This document shows positions 57,029 to 64,000 of a stretch of DNA of 64,000 nt, one piece after another (the first letter of the stretch is position 1; every line of letters starts with the position of its first letter). The notes under the pieces were generated by a model, which saw only the letters and a list, made by a program, of their open reading frames with translations, searched no databases and was not told the DNA's origin. The DNA is from Pseudoduganella plicata. GTDB taxonomy: Bacteria; Pseudomonadota; Gammaproteobacteria; Burkholderiales; Burkholderiaceae_D. Position numbers and translations under genes: made by a program. The stretch covers positions 1,612,001-1,676,000 of the forward strand of contig NZ_CP038026.1 of assembly GCF_004421005.1 (NCBI RefSeq), in the 5' to 3' direction.

Positions 57029-58387
57029 ATGAAGCGACCTTCCCTGAGCCGTCTGAGGAACGGCCTCAAAAGCGGGCTGTTCTGGCGTACCTTCCTGCTG
57101 CTCGGTGTATTGACCACGCTGTCCATGGCATCATGGATCGGCATGATCAGCTTCGTCCAGCGCGGGCCGCAGGCCCAGCAGCTGGCCGCCCAGGTCATCT
57201 CCGTGGTGACGATCACGCGCGCCGCGCTGACCCACTCCGCCCCGGAGTTGCGTACCGAGCTGCTGTTCGAGCTCGTCTCGAACGAAGGCATCCGTGTGTT
57301 CCTGCTCGAGGACGATGACGAAGTCGATCCGCCGCCGGACAACGGCCTGATGCCGGACATCGAAAAACTCGTCAAGGCCAAGCTGGGCGCGGACACGCGA
57401 TTTTCCTCGCGCGTCAACGGCATGCGCGGCTTCTGGGTCAGCTTCCGCATCGACGACGACTCGTACTGGCTGATGCTGGAACGCGAACGCATCACCCGGC
57501 TGACCAGCATCCAGTGGCTGGGCTGGGCCGGCGTCGTCTCGCTCGTCTCGCTGGTCGGCGCCGCGCTGCTGTCCAGCCTGATCAATGCGCCGCTGCGCCG
57601 GCTGACGGTGGCCACCCGCGCCATCGCGCAAGGCCGCCGTCCCGATCCGCTGCCGGAAAAAGGGCCGAAGGAGATCCGGCTGGCCAACCGCAGCTTCAAC
57701 CAGATGGTCGAGGACCTGCAGCAGGTGGAATCGGACCGCGCCGTCATCCTGGCCGGCATCTCGCACGACCTGCGCACGCCGCTCACGCGGATGCAGCTGG
57801 AAGTGGAGATGGCCGACCTGTCGCGCGAGGCGCGCGAAGGCATCCAGTCCGACATCGCGCAGATGGACGCGATCATCGCCCAGTTCCTCGACTACGCCAA
57901 GCCGACCGAATCGTCGTCGTTCGTCAACGTCGATGTCAGCGCGATGCTGGCGGAAGTGGCGCACGAAGTGGGCCGCCTGCCCGACGTGCGCGTGGTGACC
58001 GACATCGCGCCGGACGCCCGCGCGCTGGGCAATGCCACCGACCTGAAACGAGTCATCCACAACCTGATCGAGAACGCGCGCCGCTACGGCAAAACGCCGG
58101 GTACGGACATGGCCGAGATCGCCATCCGCTGCACCACGCGCGGCATGCACGCGGCAAAGAAGGTCGTCATCGACGTGCAGGACCACGGCGTCGGCGTGCC
58201 GGCCGAACGCATCGGCGAGCTGCTCAAGCCATTCACGCGGCTGGACACGGCACGCGGCCAGGCCAACGGCGCCGGGCTGGGTCTGGCCATCGTCGAGCGC
58301 GTGCTGCAGCGCCACCATGCCGAGTTCCAGCTGAGTAACCGGGACGGCGGCGGGCTGGTCATCCATATCGAGCTGGACGCACTGTAG
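57029..58387 (+). CDS. envZ: Osmosensor histidine kinase EnvZ
   Basis: 452-residue inner-membrane kinase. TM1 is TFLLLGVLTTLSMASWIGMISF, then a periplasmic loop of about 120 residues, TM2 WLGWAGVVSLVSLVGAALLSSL, a HAMP linker (INAPLRRLTVATRAIAQGRRPDPLPEKGPKEIRLANRSF), HisKA with ILAGISHDLRTPLTRMQLEVEM, and HATPase with NLIENARRYG, DHGVGVP and GAGLGLAIVERVLQRH. It belongs with the adjacent ompR and should phosphorylate it. A hairpin of the ggggc-ggcgcc type follows the stop. Confidence 0.93.
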   Translation: MKRPSLSRLRNGLKSGLFWRTFLLLGVLTTLSMASWIGMISFVQRGPQAQQLAAQVISVVTITRAALTHSAPELRTELLFELVSNEGIRVFLLEDDDEVDPPPDNGLMPDIEKLVKAKLGADTRFSSRVNGMRGFWVSFRIDDDSYWLMLERERITRLTSIQWLGWAGVVSLVSLVGAALLSSLINAPLRRLTVATRAIAQGRRPDPLPEKGPKEIRLANRSFNQMVEDLQQVESDRAVILAGISHDLRTPLTRMQLEVEMADLSREAREGIQSDIAQMDAIIAQFLDYAKPTESSSFVNVDVSAMLAEVAHEVGRLPDVRVVTDIAPDARALGNATDLKRVIHNLIENARRYGKTPGTDMAEIAIRCTTRGMHAAKKVVIDVQDHGVGVPAERIGELLKPFTRLDTARGQANGAGLGLAIVERVLQRHHAEFQLSNRDGGGLVIHIELDAL

Positions 58388-58390
58388 TTT

Positions 58391-58416
58391 GGGGCGGCGC
58401 CGCGGCGCCTGTCCCG
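58391..58416. repeat. Gene-end GC hairpin after envZ
   Basis: GGGGCGGCGCC (58391-58401) pairs with GGCGCCTGTCCC (58404-58415) with small bulges. It shares the CCTGTCCC right arm with the other gene-end hairpins. No T-run is present. Confidence 0.5.
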
Positions 58417-58561
58417 AGTTGCCGCATCCGGCGTCCGTCGCGTTCGCGCCGACGCTGTCGCCAGAATATTTTTTTTTCGCTTGTCGATCTGGCTTTTTCC
58501 CGTTCGTCGTCGATCATGAGAGCAGCGCTCTTGCAGTCCAACCACGACATAGGAGATGATC

Positions 58562-59062
58562 ATGAACGACGCCATGCACGACGGCAATAAAATCCCCCCG
58601 GTGACCGGCATCCTGACCCCGCATCTGGTCTGCAACGACGCCAGCGCCGCCATCGCGTTCTACCAGAAGGCGTTCGGCGCCGTGGAGCAGGTGCGCATGC
58701 CCGCGCAGGACGGCAGCGGCAAGCTGATGCACGCCATGATCCGGATCGGCGACGCCAGCCTCATGCTGGCCGACGAGTTCCCCGAATGGGGCAGCGTGGG
58801 GCCGCTGACGTTGAAGGGAACGCCTGTCACCTTGCACCTGAACGTGCCGGATGTCGACAGCGCCTTCCAGCGCGCGCTCGATGCGGGCGCCACGACCAAG
58901 ATGCCGGTCACCGACATGTTCTGGGGCGACCGCTACGGCGTGCTGACCGATCCGTTCGGGCACGACTGGTCGATGGCGACGCACCTGCGCGACGTGACCG
59001 TCGAGGAAGCCATTGAAGCGTCGAAACAGCAGATGTGCGGCGAAGCCGCTGTCGCGCAGTAA
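58562..59062 (+). CDS. VOC-family PhnB-like protein
   Basis: 166 residues with the two-repeat VOC fold of the PhnB/DUF1428-like group: TPHLVCNDASAAIAFYQKAFGAVE, GKLMHAMIRIGDASLMLADEFPEW, VTLHLNVPDVDSAFQRALDAGATTKMP and DRYGVLTDPFGHDWSMATH. The start at 58562 has AGGAG six bases upstream. It is the first gene of a tight operon with two DGPF/YCII proteins and an ECF sigma factor (gaps of 10 and 21 bases, then a four-base overlap). It may share their signal. Confidence 0.9.
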   Translation: MNDAMHDGNKIPPVTGILTPHLVCNDASAAIAFYQKAFGAVEQVRMPAQDGSGKLMHAMIRIGDASLMLADEFPEWGSVGPLTLKGTPVTLHLNVPDVDSAFQRALDAGATTKMPVTDMFWGDRYGVLTDPFGHDWSMATHLRDVTVEEAIEASKQQMCGEAAVAQ

Positions 59063-59072
59063 GGGGGCCGCG

Positions 59073-59489
59073 ATGCGCTTCATGATCATCGTCAAGGCCA
59101 GCGCCGATTCCGAGGCCGGCAGGATGCCGTCCACCGAACTCTTGAGCGCCATGGGCAAGTACAACGAGGAACTCGTCAACGCCGGCGTGCTGCTGGCCGG
59201 CGAAGGGCTGCACCCCAGTGCCCGCGGCGCGCGCGTACGCTTTCATGGCGGCGGCCGCACTGTCGTCGACGGCCCCTTCGCCGGGACGAAGGAGCTGATT
59301 GCGGGGTTCTGGCTGATTCAGGTAAAGTCGATGGACGAAGCCGTCGAGTGGGTCAAGCGGGCCCCGATGCCCGATGGCGACGAGATCGAAATCCGCCAGG
59401 TCTTCGAGGCCGAGGATTTCGGTGCCGAACTGACGCCGGCACTGCGCGAGCAGGAGGAACGCCTGCGCGCGCAGACAGCTGCCGCCTGA
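59073..59489 (+). CDS. YCII/DGPF-domain protein
   Basis: 138 residues of the DGPF (YCII-like) family: MRFMIIVKASADSEAGRMPS, GEGLHPSARGARVRFHGGGRTVVDGPFAGTKELIAGFWLIQVKSMDEAVEWVKRAPMPDG, ending with EIEIRQVFEAEDF. DGPF-type proteins are coded beside ECF sigma factors of the ECF42-like group and are thought to take part in their control, although the mechanism is not established. It lies between the VOC gene and a double-DGPF gene. It is a single-domain copy. Confidence 0.9.
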   Translation: MRFMIIVKASADSEAGRMPSTELLSAMGKYNEELVNAGVLLAGEGLHPSARGARVRFHGGGRTVVDGPFAGTKELIAGFWLIQVKSMDEAVEWVKRAPMPDGDEIEIRQVFEAEDFGAELTPALREQEERLRAQTAAA

Positions 59490-59510
59490 CATTTTCACGG
59501 GGGAGACGGG

Positions 59511-60215
59511 ATGCAATTCATGGTGATACGGCGAGCCGACAGCGGCTCGGAAACGCCCGGCTTCCCGCCGGTCCAGCTGACCGGCGCGGTTCCTGCCGGC
59601 CGCTGGCTGCGGCCCAGCGCCAGCGGCGTGCGGCTGCGTTGTACCGGCGGCCAGTGGTCGATCCACGACGGGCCCTTCCCCGCCGACGAAACGATAGCGG
59701 GCTTCGCGCTGATCGACGTGCCGACACGGGAAGCCGCGCTGCAATGGGCGCGCGCATGGCCCGGTGCGGACGGTGAAGGCCATGTCGAGCTGGAGGTACG
59801 CGAGACGGGCTGCTCGGGCGGCTGCCACAATGTCGACACGGGCGAAGCTCCGCGGTTGACGCCGTATATGGTTCTGCTGAGGTCCGACGCCACGACGGAG
59901 CTGGACGTGATCCCGCCTCCGGAAATCATCGACAACATGAACCGGCATAACGCCGCGGGCGTGCGCGCCGGGACGGTGCTCGCAGGCGCCGGATTGCAAC
60001 CCACGTCCAAAGGCGCGCGCGTGCGCTTCAAAGGCGGCCGCGCCACCGTCGTCGACGGCCCGTTCACGGAGATCAAGGAACTGATCGCCGGCTTCTGGCT
60101 GATCCAGACAGCCACGCGGCAGGAAGCGTATGACTGGATCATGACGTATCCGTTCCCCACGCTGCCCGACGTGACCGTGGAGCTGCGCGAAGTGGCCTTG
60201 CCCGCGCGGGCATGA
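59511..60215 (+). CDS. Tandem DGPF-domain fusion protein
   Basis: 234 residues made of two DGPF/YCII-like domains. The first (1-100) is diverged but keeps SIHDGPFPADETIAGFALIDV and ends LEVRETGCSGGCHNVDTG. The second (115-230) is canonical: GAGLQPTSKGARVRFKGGRATVVDGPFTEIKELIAGFWLIQTATRQEAYDW. The linker CSGGCHN contains two cysteines. The end overlaps the ECF sigma-factor start by four bases. A duplication followed by divergence of the first half explains it. The role is probably regulatory, by association with the ECF factor. Confidence 0.85.
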   Translation: MQFMVIRRADSGSETPGFPPVQLTGAVPAGRWLRPSASGVRLRCTGGQWSIHDGPFPADETIAGFALIDVPTREAALQWARAWPGADGEGHVELEVRETGCSGGCHNVDTGEAPRLTPYMVLLRSDATTELDVIPPPEIIDNMNRHNAAGVRAGTVLAGAGLQPTSKGARVRFKGGRATVVDGPFTEIKELIAGFWLIQTATRQEAYDWIMTYPFPTLPDVTVELREVALPARA

Positions 60216-61507
60216 CCGCAAGCGCCGTACAACGCACGGTCGAAGCGGTCTGGCGCATCGAATCGGCGCGCATCATCGCGGTATTGACGCGGATGCTGCG
60301 CGACGTCGGCCTGGCCGAGGAGATGGCCCAGGAAGCGCTTGTCAGCGCGCTGGAGACGTGGCCGGTCCGCGGCACGCCGGACAACCCGGCCGCCTGGCTG
60401 ATGACGGCGGCAAAGCACCGCGCGCTCGACTGGCTGCGCCATCGTAAGCTGGAACGGGAGCGCGAGCCGGCGCTGACCTGCGAAATCGAAGGGCTGTTGC
60501 AGGACGCGGCGCCGGACCTGGAGCGGGCCGTCGAGGACAAGATCGGCGACGACCTGCTGCGCCTCGTCTTCATCGCCTGCCATCCTGTCCTGCCGACGGA
60601 AGGCAGGGTCGCGCTGACCTTGCGCCTGCTGGGCGGCCTGACGACCGAGGAAATCGCCCGCGCCTTCCTCGTTCCCGAGCCCACGGTGGCCCAGCGCATC
60701 GTGCGCGCCAAGCGCACGTTGGCGGAGGCGCGCGTGCCGTTCGAGGTGCCGTCGGGCCACGAGCTGGTGCAGCGGCTGGAATCGGTGCTGCAGGTGATCT
60801 ACCTGATCTACAACGAGGGCTATGCCGCCAGCGCGGGGGCGGACTGGATGCGGCCCGCGTTGTGCGACGAGGCGCTGAGGCTGGGCCGCATCCTGGCGGG
60901 CCTGGCGCCGCGCGAACCGGAGGTACACGGTCTGGTGGCGCTGATGGAAATCCAGTCGTCGCGCGCCCGCGCCCGCACGGACGCGAAAGGTGTCCCCGTG
61001 CTGCTGCTGGAACAGGACCGCTCGCGCTGGGACCAGCTGTTGATCCGCCGGGGTCTGGCCGCGCTGGCGCGTGCCGACGAGCTGTGCCGCGACCACGGCC
61101 GCACCCTGGGGCCGTACGCGCTGCAGGCAGCCATCGCCGCCTGCCACGCGCGCGCCCGCAAGGCCGAGGACACGGACTGGCACCGCATCGCCGCGCTGTA
61201 CGACGCGCTGGCGCAGATCGCGCCGTCGCCCGTCATTGAACTGAACCGGGCTGTCGCCGTCGCCATGGCATTCGGCCCCGCCGCAGGCCTGGAAATCGCC
61301 GACGCCCTGCGGGACGAGCCGGCGCTGCGCCACTACCATCTGCTGCCGAGCGTACGGGGCGATTTGCTGGCCAAGCTGGGCCGGCTCGACGAAGCCCGAG
61401 CCGAATTCGCGCGTGCCGCCACGCTGACGCAGAACGAGCGCGAACAGGCCCTGCTGCTGGGGCGCGCAGCCGCTTGCCTGGAAGGCGTCGCCGCCCTGCG
61501 CCGCTGA
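60212..61507 (+). CDS. ECF-type RNA polymerase sigma factor with long C-terminal domain (ECF42-like)
   Basis: 431 residues. Region 2 (VEAVWRIESARIIAVLTRMLRDVGLAEEMAQEALVSALETWP and AAWLMTAAKHRALDWLRHRKLEREREP) and region 4 (RLLGGLTTEEIARAFLVPEPTVAQRIVRAKRTLAEARVPFEVP) form the sigma core. A C-terminal domain of about 240 residues rich in helical repeats (LYDALAQIAPSPVIELNRAVAVAMAFGP) follows, as in ECF42-type factors that need no classical anti-sigma. It overlaps the tandem-DGPF gene, so the DGPF proteins are co-expressed. Its stress signal is unknown. Confidence 0.92.
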   Translation: MTASAVQRTVEAVWRIESARIIAVLTRMLRDVGLAEEMAQEALVSALETWPVRGTPDNPAAWLMTAAKHRALDWLRHRKLEREREPALTCEIEGLLQDAAPDLERAVEDKIGDDLLRLVFIACHPVLPTEGRVALTLRLLGGLTTEEIARAFLVPEPTVAQRIVRAKRTLAEARVPFEVPSGHELVQRLESVLQVIYLIYNEGYAASAGADWMRPALCDEALRLGRILAGLAPREPEVHGLVALMEIQSSRARARTDAKGVPVLLLEQDRSRWDQLLIRRGLAALARADELCRDHGRTLGPYALQAAIAACHARARKAEDTDWHRIAALYDALAQIAPSPVIELNRAVAVAMAFGPAAGLEIADALRDEPALRHYHLLPSVRGDLLAKLGRLDEARAEFARAATLTQNEREQALLLGRAAACLEGVAALRR

Positions 61508-61605
61508 CCGTTACGGGCCCTGCCGCCAACGCGCGCCGGGATTTCACCGCGATTTCACCCCGTGTGCGTCATGCTGGCGCATTCTTCACCAGCGCGGGAC
61601 CCATC

Positions 61606-63384
61606 TTGAAATACCTGATCCGATTCCTTTGTTTGCTGCTGGCGGCGGCGCCGTCGCTGGCAGGCGCCGATCCGGCACCGCACATCGCCGCGCTGCTGCA
61701 GGCACAGGGCCTTGCCGGTGCCGTCTGGAGCACGCCCGGCGGGGTCGGCGCCGCCGGCCTGAGCGCCGTGCGGCGTGGTGCGCGGATGCGAACCGACCAG
61801 CGCGTGCACGTCGGTTCTGTGGCCAAGACGGTGCTGGCGACGGGCATCCTGCGCCTGGTCAGCGAGCGGCGGCTGACGCTGGACACGCCGGTCGCCGCCT
61901 TGCTGCCCGGCATGGCATTCGACAATCCGTGGGCGGACCGCGACCCGGTACGCGTGCGCCACCTGATCGACCACACGGCGGGGCTGGACGATGTGCGCTT
62001 CTGGCACGTCTTCACGCTGCAAGCCGGCCCGGACGTGCCGCTGGCCGCCGCCTTCCCCGCTGGCCACGGCCTGCTGCGCGTGCGCAGCAAACCCGGCATG
62101 CGCTTTTCGTATTCAAACCTCGGCTATACGCTGCTCGGCATGGTCATCGAAACGGTCACGCGGCAGCGCTACGAGCGCTACCTGGATACGGCACTGCTCG
62201 CACCGCTCGGCATGCATGACAGCACGTTCGCCTTCGTCACGCAGGCCCGGGATGCCCGGCTCGCGATGGGGCATTTCGAGCGCGGCGCGCCGCATCCCGC
62301 CGTGCCGTCCTTTGTGCGCCCGGCCGGCCAGTTCACGACGACGGCAGCCGACATGGGGCGCTTCGCACAGTTCCTGATGAGCGACGGCCGCATCGACGGC
62401 CGGCCATTCATCGATGCCGCGCTGCTGCGCCGGATGGGCGAGCCGACGACGACGGAGGCCAGGCACGCCGGGCTGGCTGTGGGTTATGGCCTGGGCCTGC
62501 GCCGGATCGATCGCCACGGTGTCGTGGCGCTGTGCCATGCCGGCAACGGCATCGGCTTTCGCGCCAACCTGTGCCTGCTCCCGGCCACTCGGCAGGCAGT
62601 CTTCGTTGCGGTGAACATGGACAGCGAGACGGCCGACTACCAGCGGCTGGACGAGCTTTTGCTGCGCGAGCTGGCGGCGGCAGCCCCTGCGCCGAGTTGC
62701 ACCGCCATGGGCGGCAGTCCGGCGCCGGGCGCGTGGGCAGGCATCTATGTTCCAGCGCCGAACCGGTTCCACAGCCTGCGTTTGCTCGATACGCTGCTCG
62801 ACGCAGTGCACGTGTCCGGCAGCGGCCCGTTGCTGCGCCTGCGTTCGCCGCAGGCCGCCACGCTCGAACTGCGCCATGCCGGCGGCGCGCTGTGGCAGGC
62901 GCCCGGCAAGCTGCTGCCATCGCACGTGTTGCTGCGCTCGACCGGGGGCCGCAGGGTGCTCGGCACGGGAACGCAAAGCTGGGAGCAGGTGTCATTGCCG
63001 TACTGGCTGGCCCTGTGGTGCAGCGTGGTCGCCGGGTTGACCGGACTTCTCTACGTGCTTGCCGCAACGGCCGGGCGCGCGTGGCGCCGCCAACTGTCGT
63101 TCGCCACGCCGCTCCTGGCGCCGTGCGCCGGCGTGCTGGCCCTGCTGCTGCCGCTGCCACTGTTGCTGCGCCAGTCGTTGCTGCAACTGGGCGACATGAC
63201 GGCGGCAACGATCCTGCTGGCGCCGGTCACGGCAGCCCTGCCGGTCACCGTGCTGGCCGGGCTGGCCATGGCATGGCGGACGGGAGGCAGCACCCGGGCG
63301 GAAGTGGCGGCGATGATTGCCGTGCTGCAAGTCAGCGCACTGCTGGCCGCCTGGGGCCTGCTGCCGTTGCGGCTGTGGGTCTAG
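61606..63384 (+). CDS. Serine hydrolase of the beta-lactamase/PBP4b family with C-terminal membrane domain
   Basis: 592 residues. A signal peptide (KYLIRFLCLLLAAAPSLAGA) is followed by a class C beta-lactamase-type domain with SxxK in HVGSVAKTVLATG, YxN in MRFSYSNLGYTLLGM and the third motif HAGNGIGF. After residue 380 a beta-rich linker domain leads to about four or five membrane helices (LWCSVVAGLTGLLYVLAATAG, ALLLPLPLLLRQSLLQLG, ILLAPVTAALPVTVLAGLAM, IAVLQVSALLAAWGLL). The start is a TTG at 61606 with GGGA upstream; GTG 61564 is possible. It may be an esterase or D-peptidase held on the periplasmic face. Confidence 0.88.
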   Translation: MKYLIRFLCLLLAAAPSLAGADPAPHIAALLQAQGLAGAVWSTPGGVGAAGLSAVRRGARMRTDQRVHVGSVAKTVLATGILRLVSERRLTLDTPVAALLPGMAFDNPWADRDPVRVRHLIDHTAGLDDVRFWHVFTLQAGPDVPLAAAFPAGHGLLRVRSKPGMRFSYSNLGYTLLGMVIETVTRQRYERYLDTALLAPLGMHDSTFAFVTQARDARLAMGHFERGAPHPAVPSFVRPAGQFTTTAADMGRFAQFLMSDGRIDGRPFIDAALLRRMGEPTTTEARHAGLAVGYGLGLRRIDRHGVVALCHAGNGIGFRANLCLLPATRQAVFVAVNMDSETADYQRLDELLLRELAAAAPAPSCTAMGGSPAPGAWAGIYVPAPNRFHSLRLLDTLLDAVHVSGSGPLLRLRSPQAATLELRHAGGALWQAPGKLLPSHVLLRSTGGRRVLGTGTQSWEQVSLPYWLALWCSVVAGLTGLLYVLAATAGRAWRRQLSFATPLLAPCAGVLALLLPLPLLLRQSLLQLGDMTAATILLAPVTAALPVTVLAGLAMAWRTGGSTRAEVAAMIAVLQVSALLAAWGLLPLRLWV

Positions 63385-63396
63385 CACGCGCAGAGG

Positions 63397-63810
63397 CTAA
63401 GGTTGCTGCAGCGTCCCTTCTTTGCGCGTGCGCGAATAGCGCGGCAAGCCGTCGGCCAGCGCCAGCCAGCGCAGATGACTCTGCATGAAAGTATGATCGC
63501 CGGGCGGAATGGCCTCCGGATCGTTCAGGCTGGCCGTGGTGATGTCGAGTTCATCGGGCCAGCGTTCGTCTTCAAAGGTCAGCTGCGTGCCGCAATCGCC
63601 GCAGAACCGGCGCGTGATGCCGGGACTGGAGCCAAAGCTGGCCGGTCGTCCGGCAACGAAGCGGAACTCCGAGCTGCGCACGGAGAACCAGGCGACGGCC
63701 GGGGCCCCGGTCGCGCGGCGGCACATCGTGCAATGGCACAGCGTGCTGTTGAAAGGCGTGCCAGTCACGGTATAGCGCACGCTCCCGCAGAAACATCCGC
63801 CCTGGACCAT
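63397..63810 (-). CDS. GFA-family zinc protein (glutathione-dependent formaldehyde-activating-like)
   Basis: 137 residues with the GFA cysteine pattern: GGCFCGSVRY, LCHCTMCRRATGAPAVAWF and RRFCGDCGTQLTF, giving two zinc sites. This is the general GFA fold used in many small zinc proteins; the formaldehyde role is shown only for a few members. It is transcribed towards the serine hydrolase, with 12 bases between their stops. Its start lies 13 bases after the stop of the gene cut by the window edge, so they may be one operon. Confidence 0.9.
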   Translation of the reverse strand: MVQGGCFCGSVRYTVTGTPFNSTLCHCTMCRRATGAPAVAWFSVRSSEFRFVAGRPASFGSSPGITRRFCGDCGTQLTFEDERWPDELDITTASLNDPEAIPPGDHTFMQSHLRWLALADGLPRYSRTRKEGTLQQP

Positions 63811-63823
63811 GCGCCCTCCCCGT

Positions 63824-64000
63824 TCAGTGTTCCAGCAACTTGGTCAGCAGCAGCTCGGTGGAGCCGTAGCCATACAGCGAATCGCTTTCCAGCCCTTCCG
63901 TTTCGTACGGGACAGACACCTCGCGTTCCGGCTTGGCCGGATCGTCCGCATAGGTGGCCTGCCACGCCCGCTTGAGCGTGTCGGAGCGGCGGATAAAGAC
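63824..64000 (-). CDS. C-terminal end of an unknown protein (cut by window edge)
   Basis: 59 codons are visible, ending in a TGA at 63824-63826: VFIRRSDTLKRAWQATYADD, then KPEREVSVPYETEGLESDSLYGYGSTELLLTKLLEH. The codon use is that of a real gene and the frame is open to the edge. The start and most of the protein are outside. No family is recognisable from this tail. Confidence 0.6.
   Translation of the reverse strand, partial: VFIRRSDTLKRAWQATYADDPAKPEREVSVPYETEGLESDSLYGYGSTELLLTKLLEH

Overview
The window is high-GC (roughly two thirds G+C by eye) chromosomal DNA of a betaproteobacterium, most likely the Massilia/Telluria/Duganella group of Oxalobacteraceae. The clues are PEP-CTERM exosortase substrates, the order dapC-dapD-pilU ... 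arsC-like-dapE-prmB, an ompR/envZ pair, a bacteriophytochrome and a strong GC third-position bias. This is an inference from gene content. No rRNA, tRNA, CRISPR array, prophage or transposase was seen.

Layout. 0-1.6 kb: end of a kynurenine operon (kynU-kynA). 1.7-7.0 kb: secreted RNase T2, then a bacteriophytochrome kinase with its single-domain response regulator, a fragment of a glycosidase gene, and a convergent hybrid kinase. 7.1-9.4 kb: methyltransferase, CHRD PEP-CTERM protein, small secreted protein. 9.7-14.2 kb: htpG, then a divergent MocR regulator/EamA exporter pair. 14.4-17.9 kb: RidA-like protein, aminotransferase, REC-PAS-GGDEF diguanylate cyclase. 17.8-23.7 kb: an overlapping three-gene operon (alkylglycerone-phosphate-synthase-like flavoprotein, GlpD-like dehydrogenase, FGGY kinase) with a divergent AraC regulator. 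23.8-29.1 kb: an M16 protease, cytochrome P450, SRPBCC protein and small secreted protein in one tight operon. 29.2-30.1 kb: FMN riboswitch, terminator and ribB. 30.1-33.4 kb: MFS exporter/LysR pair and a cupin-8 protein. 33.4-36.6 kb: a membrane protein and a divergent Mla-type lipid-transport set (permease, MCE protein, lipoprotein). 36.7-40.5 kb: RhlE helicase, gene remnants, VOC protein, LysE exporter, Mut7-C nuclease. 40.7-53 kb: orphan motA and the lysine/diaminopimelate genes (dapC, dapD, dapE) with pilU, an ArsC-like protein, prmB and an ABC-F ATPase. This block is interrupted by a HAF/PEP-CTERM gene lying between two copies of the pilU 3' end. 53-58.4 kb: CheW, a FapA/DUF342 protein, a small secreted protein, ompR-envZ. 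58.5-64 kb: a VOC protein, two DGPF/YCII proteins and an ECF sigma factor in one operon, a membrane-anchored serine hydrolase, a GFA enzyme and a partial gene.

Two points affect how the annotation should be read. First, six otherwise well-conserved genes (ribB, the HAF PEP-CTERM gene, a methyltransferase, dapE, cheW, ompR) carry eight single-base losses, nearly all in G or C runs. Adding one base at each restores a full-length family protein, so these look like sequencing or assembly errors more than real pseudogenes. Second, several genes end in GC hairpins built on a shared core (ggggcagg ... cctgtcccc), which looks like a dispersed intergenic repeat family. The best candidates for undescribed biology are the AGPS-like/GlpD-like/FGGY operon, the M16-P450-SRPBCC operon, the tandem DGPF-ECF operon and the pilU-tail duplication around the HAF gene.
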